A stretch of 64,000 nt of DNA from Campylobacter gracilis (GTDB lineage: Bacteria > Campylobacterota > Campylobacteria > Campylobacterales > Campylobacteraceae), in assembly GCF_018374135.1 (NCBI RefSeq), contig NZ_JAHAFS010000005.1:1-64000 (forward strand), given 5' to 3'. How positions within the stretch are numbered: the first letter of the stretch is position 1; every line of letters starts with the position of its first letter. Below, piece by piece: positions 59,467 to 64,000 of the stretch. The notes beneath the pieces were generated by a model. That model did no database searches. It was not told where the DNA came from and saw only the letters and a program-made list of their open reading frames with translations. A program made the position numbers and the translations under genes.

Positions 59467-59714
59467 CTTTCTTCCTTTATATAGTAATTTTAGGCAGATT
59501 ATAGAATTTCCTCAAAGGATTAACAAGGCGGGAGCGTAGAAAAAGCTACTATACAATTTTTTAATATACAGTAGTTTTCTTAAAATATATGTGTGAATCG
59601 ATGATTTTAAGTATTAAGAATTTTTTAAGAGTAATTTTAAAATTCCCAAAAATAGAGCTTAAAAAATTATCTAAAAATTCAAAAAAACTAAAAAATAGGG
59701 AAAATTTTGATAGA

Positions 59715-59799
59715 TGGTGCGACCGACGAGATTTGAACTCGTACACCTTGCGGCACTACCCCCTCAAGATAGCGTGTCTACCAATTCCACCACGGTCGC
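59715..59799 (-). tRNA. tRNA-Leu (anticodon GAG)
   Basis: 85 nt including an encoded CCA. Acceptor stem GCGACCG pairs with CGGTCGC. The anticodon stem CTATC/GGTAG (one G-U) holds loop TTGAGGG, anticodon GAG, reading CUY leucine codons. The long variable arm (GTGCCGCAAGGTGTAC) is typical of class II Leu tRNA, and the T loop TTCAAAT is standard. Its 3' end faces the integrase remnant and accessory island. Confidence 0.92.
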
Positions 59800-59844
59800 A
59801 TAAATTTTAAAGCTTAATCTCAAGCCTTGAATTATATGAGTTTA

Positions 59845-59864
59845 AAGCCCGATTTCTCGGGCTT
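59845..59864 (-). terminator. Terminator of atpE
   Basis: AAGCCCGA and TCGGGCTT form a perfect 8-bp GC-rich stem with a 4-nt loop just after the atpE stop, followed on the minus strand by TTTAAACT. A good intrinsic terminator. Confidence 0.75.
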
Positions 59865-59868
59865 AGGA

Positions 59869-60207
59869 TTATTTTGCAGCAGCCGTAAGACCTTCTGTTA
59901 CGAAAGGGTTAGCAAAAAGCAAGATGAAAGCAATAACTAGCGCGTAGATAACCTGCGCTTCGATCATCGCAAGCGAAATATACATCGTAGTCGATAGCTT
60001 GCTAGCTACGCTCGGGTTTCTAGCAATACCGGTAATTGTAGCGTTAGCGGCATTTCCCATACCCATAGCGCCACCGAAGGCGGCCAAGCCTAAAACGATA
60101 CCGACCGTGATCGCAGAATAAGAAACGATCTGAGTGTAAGCACTTAGCTGCTCGCTAGCGAAAGCCGCACCGCAAAGCGCAAATAACAATACAAGAACTT
60201 TTTTCAT
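59869..60207 (-). CDS. atpE: ATP synthase F0 subunit c
   Basis: 112 residues from the ATG at 60207; the frame open to 60219 would start on the ribosome-binding site TTGGAGA. Residues 1-17 (MKKVLVLLFALCGAAFA) look like a signal-peptide extension as in other Campylobacter AtpE, then two helices. The proton- or ion-binding carboxylate is E83 in AMIEAQVIYAL. It forms the rotor ring. Monocistronic, away from other atp genes, as in C. jejuni. Confidence 0.95.
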   Translation of the reverse strand: MKKVLVLLFALCGAAFASEQLSAYTQIVSYSAITVGIVLGLAAFGGAMGMGNAANATITGIARNPSVASKLSTTMYISLAMIEAQVIYALVIAFILLFANPFVTEGLTAAAK

Positions 60208-60356
60208 AAAAGTCTCCAATAATAAATTTTAAAACGAGTTTCGGATCAATACCCCTACTCCAACGTTTCAAGGCTAAAATATTATTAAAATTTTGCTTTT
60301 GATTTGTTTAATCTGGCGGAATTTGCGTTAAATTTAACAAATCCCGCCGAGCAGGT

Positions 60357-61871
60357 CTAACGTTTAGCGTCCAGATACGTATTTAGCGCCGCAACGTAGG
60401 CCTTTGCGGACGCTAGCATCGTATCTACGTCAAGTCCTCTACCGATGATGGCGCCCTCGCTCGCAAATTCCACCTTAACGGTTACTTTTGCTAGTGCGTC
60501 TTTGCCCTGCGAGACCGCTTTAACCTGATAATCCTTCAGGCTACCGCTAATGCCGCTAATGCGGTCTATCGCCTTAAATATCGCATCCACGCCGCCGTTT
60601 CCAAGTGCGCTGTCGCTTAAAATTTCATCCTTATACCTTAGCGTAAGAGCGGTGCTAGCGTGTCCTTTATTGCAGCTATTGGAGCTTAAAACAAGCACTT
60701 CGTAGGTCTTTTCGGCTCCTACGAACTCGTCGTTTACGAGCTCTCTAATATCCTCGTCGAAAACGTCCTTTTTGCTATCTGCGAGCGCTTTAAATTTATT
60801 AAACGCGATCTCAATCTGCTCGTTGCTAAGCTCATAGCCCAAAGACACCAGCTTGTCTTTGAAGGCGTGGCGCCCGCTGTGTTTGCCCAGCACGAGCGAG
60901 TTTTTATCAAGCCCGATATCCTCTGCGTGCATGATCTCGTAGGTTTCTTTGTGTTTTAACACGCCGTCTTGGTGGATGCCGCTTTCATGCGCGAAGGCGT
61001 TTTTGCCCACGATCGCTTTATTAGGCTGCGGCTCGATGCCAGTAATGCTCGAGACTAGGCGGCTGGATGGATAAATTTCTTTCAAATTTATATCGGTATA
61101 AAGCGGCGCAAATTTATCCCTGCGCGTCTTTATCGCCATTACGATCTCCTCTAGCGCCGCATTGCCCGCGCGCTCGCCGATACCGTTTATCGTGCATTCG
61201 ACCTGTCTGGCTCCTGCCAAGATAGCAGCCAAGGAATTTACGGTAGCCATTCCCAAATCGTTGTGGTTATGCACCGAAACTACGGCGCGCTCGCCGATAA
61301 GCTTAACGATCTCGCCTATGCGCGTAGTGATCTCATCCGGATAGAGATAGCCCACCGTATCGGGGATATTTATAGTGGAGGCCCCTGCGCTTATCGCGGC
61401 GTCGCAGATCTCTTTTAAAAAACCCATATCGCTTCTGCACGCATCCTCGCAGCTAAACTCCACGTCATCGCATAAGCTTTTGGCGTATTGCACAGACTCT
61501 ACGGCGCGCTTTATGACCTCTTGCGGCTGCATTTTAAGTTTAAATTCCATATGGATGGGACTTGTGGCGATGAAGGTGTGGATGCGCCCGAGCTTCGCGC
61601 CCTTTATCGCTTCGCCTGCGGCCTTGATATCTTTTTCTAAAGCGCGTGCAAGCGAACAGACGCGAGCCTTGCTAACGGCGCCAGCGATCTTTTCTATCGC
61701 GTCAAAGTCCCCTGGGCTCGCCGCCGCAAAGCCAGCCTCGATAACATCTACGCCCAGCTTTTCAAGCTGCAACGCAAGATGGATCTTTTCGTCCGTATTC
61801 ATCGATGCTCCGGGGCTTTGCTCGCCGTCACGAAGCGTCGTATCGAAGATTATGATTTTATTTTTGTCCAT
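60357..61871 (-). CDS. leuA: 2-isopropylmalate synthase
   Basis: 504 residues from the ATG at 61871 with AAAGGA upstream (an earlier start at 61886 is less likely). It condenses 2-ketoisovalerate with acetyl-CoA, first step of leucine synthesis. N-terminal IIIFDTTLRDGEQSPGASM is the HMGL-like metal site, then SVHNHNDLGMATVNSLAAI. The C-terminal ~130 residues form the regulatory LeuA dimer domain that binds leucine. A tRNA-Leu gene is close by, but no leader-peptide attenuator is visible. Confidence 0.96.
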   Translation of the reverse strand: MDKNKIIIFDTTLRDGEQSPGASMNTDEKIHLALQLEKLGVDVIEAGFAAASPGDFDAIEKIAGAVSKARVCSLARALEKDIKAAGEAIKGAKLGRIHTFIATSPIHMEFKLKMQPQEVIKRAVESVQYAKSLCDDVEFSCEDACRSDMGFLKEICDAAISAGASTINIPDTVGYLYPDEITTRIGEIVKLIGERAVVSVHNHNDLGMATVNSLAAILAGARQVECTINGIGERAGNAALEEIVMAIKTRRDKFAPLYTDINLKEIYPSSRLVSSITGIEPQPNKAIVGKNAFAHESGIHQDGVLKHKETYEIMHAEDIGLDKNSLVLGKHSGRHAFKDKLVSLGYELSNEQIEIAFNKFKALADSKKDVFDEDIRELVNDEFVGAEKTYEVLVLSSNSCNKGHASTALTLRYKDEILSDSALGNGGVDAIFKAIDRISGISGSLKDYQVKAVSQGKDALAKVTVKVEFASEGAIIGRGLDVDTMLASAKAYVAALNTYLDAKR

Positions 61872-61905
61872 TACAAATCCTTTCAAATCGTTAAAATTTG
61901 GCGAA

Positions 61906-61911
61906 ATTATA
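61906..61911 (-). promoter_or_regulatory. -10 box of leuA
   Basis: TATAAT on the minus strand within GGCTATAATTTC, 35 bp before the leuA ATG at 61871. Motif and position only. Confidence 0.5.
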
Positions 61912-61955
61912 GCCGCGCAAGCTTAAAACAATCGCGGCGATAAACATATCTGAGA

Positions 61956-62705
61956 TTATTTCGCCGTTTCCTCGGGTTTGTCTTTTTTATGAAATTTAGC
62001 CGCGCTTAAATTTAAAGCTCCGCGAACCAAACCGTAAACGATATAAACCAAAGTGAGCACCGCCGGAAATTCCAGCCTGAAAAGATATAAAAGCGAGAAA
62101 AATACGACGATTAGAAGCACTAAAATTTTAATCGCGTTGGGGCGCTTTAGGCTGATCTTTTTAAAGCTCGGAAAGCGTATGTTGCTTACCATCAAAAACG
62201 ATAGCGCCGCCATTGCGATGATCAAAAATACGCCAAATCCTTTGGAGAGCTCATATTTTAGATAAATTCCGATCCAAAACGCCATCGTAATCGCTGCCGT
62301 AGGAATCGGCAGCCCGATAAAAACACTAGGCTCATAGGTGCCCGTAGTTACGTTAAATCGTGCCAGTCTAATCGCGCCGAAAACCACGTAAAGTGCTGCT
62401 ACGAGCGAGCCGACCTTACCGTAATCGTGCCCGACCGCGCAATAAAATAGTAGCGCCGGCGCGACGCCGAAAGCAACGATATCTGCAAGGCTATCGAACT
62501 CCACGCCGAATTTCGATGTCGCATGCGTTAGCCTCGCCACGCGGCCGTCAAGCCCGTCGCAGATCAAGGATAAAATGATATAAAAGATCGCGGCGCTAAA
62601 GTTGCCTTTGATCGTAGAAATTATGCTGATAACCGCTAAAAATACGCTTGCCGCCGTGAAAAGATTCGGCAATATGTAGATTAATTTTCCCTTTTCCTCT
62701 TCCAT
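61956..62705 (-). CDS. pssA: CDP-diacylglycerol-serine O-phosphatidyltransferase
   Basis: 249 residues with about eight membrane segments. The CDP-alcohol phosphatidyltransferase motif D-G-x2-G-R then D-x3-D reads DGLDGRVARLTHATSK, then FGVEFDSLADIVAFG. It makes phosphatidylserine, precursor of phosphatidylethanolamine. Located after ftsH in the same orientation, as in C. jejuni where ftsH and pssA are near neighbours. Confidence 0.94.
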   Translation of the reverse strand: MEEEKGKLIYILPNLFTAASVFLAVISIISTIKGNFSAAIFYIILSLICDGLDGRVARLTHATSKFGVEFDSLADIVAFGVAPALLFYCAVGHDYGKVGSLVAALYVVFGAIRLARFNVTTGTYEPSVFIGLPIPTAAITMAFWIGIYLKYELSKGFGVFLIIAMAALSFLMVSNIRFPSFKKISLKRPNAIKILVLLIVVFFSLLYLFRLEFPAVLTLVYIVYGLVRGALNLSAAKFHKKDKPEETAK

Positions 62706-62833
62706 CTCTTACTCTTTAAATTTTATTTTCGCACCGCTTTTTGTTCGGTGCCGCGGATCGCGCATAAAGCATTTTAGTGCGATCGCCTTAAAATTTAGCC
62801 CTAAGCTCTTGCTCTGCGCGCGAGGCTTTAAAT

Positions 62834-64000
62834 TTAAGCCTCGCTCTTTGCGCTTTCGATATCGTCGTTAGCGCCTAAATTTCGCACCAGACGGGTAGGC
62901 ATGCCGTTATCTTTTTCAAATTTAGAGATGATCTCTACGATCTGCTCGCCAGAGACCGTCTCCTTCTCATACAGCGCCTTCACCATCTCCTCGATCGCCG
63001 GAGCATAGGTCCTTAGCGTCTCTTTTACCGCCGCATAGCGTTCATCCAGCGTCTTGCGGACATATTCGTCGATCTTAACCGCCGTTACCTCGCTGTAATC
63101 CTTGATACTCTGTCCGCCGTTTAGGAAGGAATACTGCTGTTTTTCGAGCACCGCAAGCCCGAGCGCATCGGTCATTCCGACCTGAGTAGCCATAAATTTA
63201 AGCATATCGGTAGCGCGCTGCAAATCGTTGCCCGCTCCGTCGGTGATCTCGCCTAAAAATACATCCTCCGCCGCGCGCCCCGCCAAAAACGTATCGATCT
63301 CGGCAAAAATTTCATGGCGCTGGTGCAGATATCTATTTTCAAATGGAGAATTTAGCGTATATCCCGCGGCGCTCAATCCGCGCGGCACGATAGTTACTTT
63401 AGATACCGGCATCGCGCCTTTAGTAAGCTCGGCGATGAGCGCATGACCGCTTTCGTGGTAGGCGACGATCCGCTTTTCGATCGGGCTTACGCGGCGCGAT
63501 TTTTTAGCCAGTCCAATACCGACGCGTTCGATCGCTTCGAGCAGGTCTTTTTGCTCGACCTCCGCCTTTGCCTCGCGACCCGCTAAAAGCGCGGCTTCGT
63601 TGATAATATTTGCAAGATCTGCTCCCGCAAAACCTACGGTAAGGCGCGCGATCTCTTCGATATCGATATCGCGAGCGAATTTAACGTCGCGCATATGCAC
63701 CTTTAAAATCGCCATTCTGCCGTCAAAATCAGGTCTATCGACCAAAACCTGCCTATCGAATCTGCCCGGACGCAAAAGCGCCGCATCCAGCGTCTCCGGG
63801 CGGTTGGTAGCCGCAAGGACGATTACCGGGCTTGATTCCGAGCCGAAGCCGTCCATCTCAGCAAGCAGCTGATTTAGCGTCTGCTCGCGCTCGTCGTTGC
63901 CTCCGCCGATACCGCCTGCGGTTCTGCTTTTACCGATCGCGTCGATCTCATCGATAAAAACGATCGCCGGAGCCTGTTTTTTAGCGTTATCAAATAGATC
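62834..64000 (-). CDS. ftsH: ATP-dependent zinc metalloprotease FtsH, partial (5' end outside window)
   Basis: About 388 C-terminal residues present. From the right edge it reads DLFDNAKKQAPAIVFIDEID (Walker B), the AAA second region of homology ATNRPETLDAALLRPGRFDR, the zinc site HESGH in AYHESGHALIAEL, and the third ligand region ITDGAGNDLQRAT. It is a membrane-anchored hexamer that degrades misfolded and regulatory membrane proteins, including, in some bacteria, lipid A enzymes. Walker A and the membrane segments are outside the window. Confidence 0.96.
   Translation of the reverse strand, partial: DLFDNAKKQAPAIVFIDEIDAIGKSRTAGGIGGGNDEREQTLNQLLAEMDGFGSESSPVIVLAATNRPETLDAALLRPGRFDRQVLVDRPDFDGRMAILKVHMRDVKFARDIDIEEIARLTVGFAGADLANIINEAALLAGREAKAEVEQKDLLEAIERVGIGLAKKSRRVSPIEKRIVAYHESGHALIAELTKGAMPVSKVTIVPRGLSAAGYTLNSPFENRYLHQRHEIFAEIDTFLAGRAAEDVFLGEITDGAGNDLQRATDMLKFMATQVGMTDALGLAVLEKQQYSFLNGGQSIKDYSEVTAVKIDEYVRKTLDERYAAVKETLRTYAPAIEEMVKALYEKETVSGEQIVEIISKFEKDNGMPTRLVRNLGANDDIESAKSEA

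Noticed and set aside
61371..61926. 183-codon plus-strand frame antisense to leuA
   Set aside because: It mirrors the conserved leuA coding sequence and has serine/alanine-rich shadow composition.
61872..61955. Leucine attenuator upstream of leuA
   Set aside because: No short leader peptide with leucine codons and no paired terminator-antiterminator could be seen in the 84-bp gap.

Overview
The window looks like chromosome from a Campylobacter species (Campylobacterota, formerly Epsilonproteobacteria). The support is gene content and order: rpmH-rnpA-yidD-yidC-jag-mnmE, folP-holB-hobA-lysC-rppH (hobA is essentially confined to this group), rpsF-ssb-rpsR beside holA-rnr, tatB-tatC-queA, and glmU-coaBC-uppS-prepilin peptidase-lptG-truA, which follow C. 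jejuni/H. pylori neighbourhoods. The base composition is unusually GC-rich for the genus except in one AT-rich block, and spacers are packed with AAATTT-type words. An oral species such as C. gracilis would fit, but species is inference.

Layout. 1-7085 (minus): surface glycan operon in order of transcription lpxL, ELM1-like, glycosyltransferase, O-antigen ligase, polysaccharide deacetylase, glycosyltransferase, CgeB-like glycosyltransferase (cut by the window), joined by 1-13 bp overlaps. 7145-12082 (minus): rpmH, rnpA, yidD, yidC, jag, mnmE (ribosome, RNase P, membrane insertion, tRNA modification). 12158-17010 (minus): MacA-MacB-OMF tripartite efflux plus a small secreted protein. 17075-17944: DMT permease. 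18096-25125 (plus): glmU, coaBC, uppS, zinc-ribbon membrane protein, prepilin peptidase, lptG-like, truA. 25367-28398: TAXI-TRAP transporter. 28399-30780: about 2.4 kb nearly gene-free, repeat-rich. 30781-32504: lrgA-lrgB-cytidylate-kinase-like. 32767-36096: three orphan genes separated by repeat-rich spacers. 36395-40359 (minus): rppH, lysC, hobA, holB, folP. 40497-45668 (plus): hemW, tatB, tatC, queA, two unknowns. 46000-52554 (minus): small membrane proteins, rpsF-ssb-rpsR, and an HDOD protein-rnr-holA run. 52700-59470: AT-rich accessory island beside tRNA-Leu. 59715-64000 (minus): tRNA-Leu(GAG), atpE, leuA, pssA, ftsH (cut by the window).

Two things stand out. First, the hexamer class RAATTY (AAATTT, GAATTT, AAATTC, GAATTC) is extremely dense in spacers, in terminator stems and inside in-frame low-complexity insertions that lengthen otherwise normal housekeeping proteins (MnmE, TruA, TatB, an ELM1-like protein). 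RAATTY is the sequence methylated by the orphan methyltransferase CtsM of C. jejuni, whose methylation licenses DNA for natural transformation, so these words may act as accumulated uptake signals. That link is inference.

Second, the AT-rich island looks like a decaying polymorphic-toxin/immunity locus: a short toxin-like N-terminal stub, a DLNGDG-type calcium-binding toxin fragment, a hydrophobic toxin-tail remnant, several small membrane proteins that look like immunity proteins, three copies of a repeat built from two hairpins placed upstream of the membrane-protein genes, A7 and A8 tracts that both break reading frames and are both repaired by losing one A, and a truncated, frameshifted tyrosine recombinase next to the tRNA-Leu gene.
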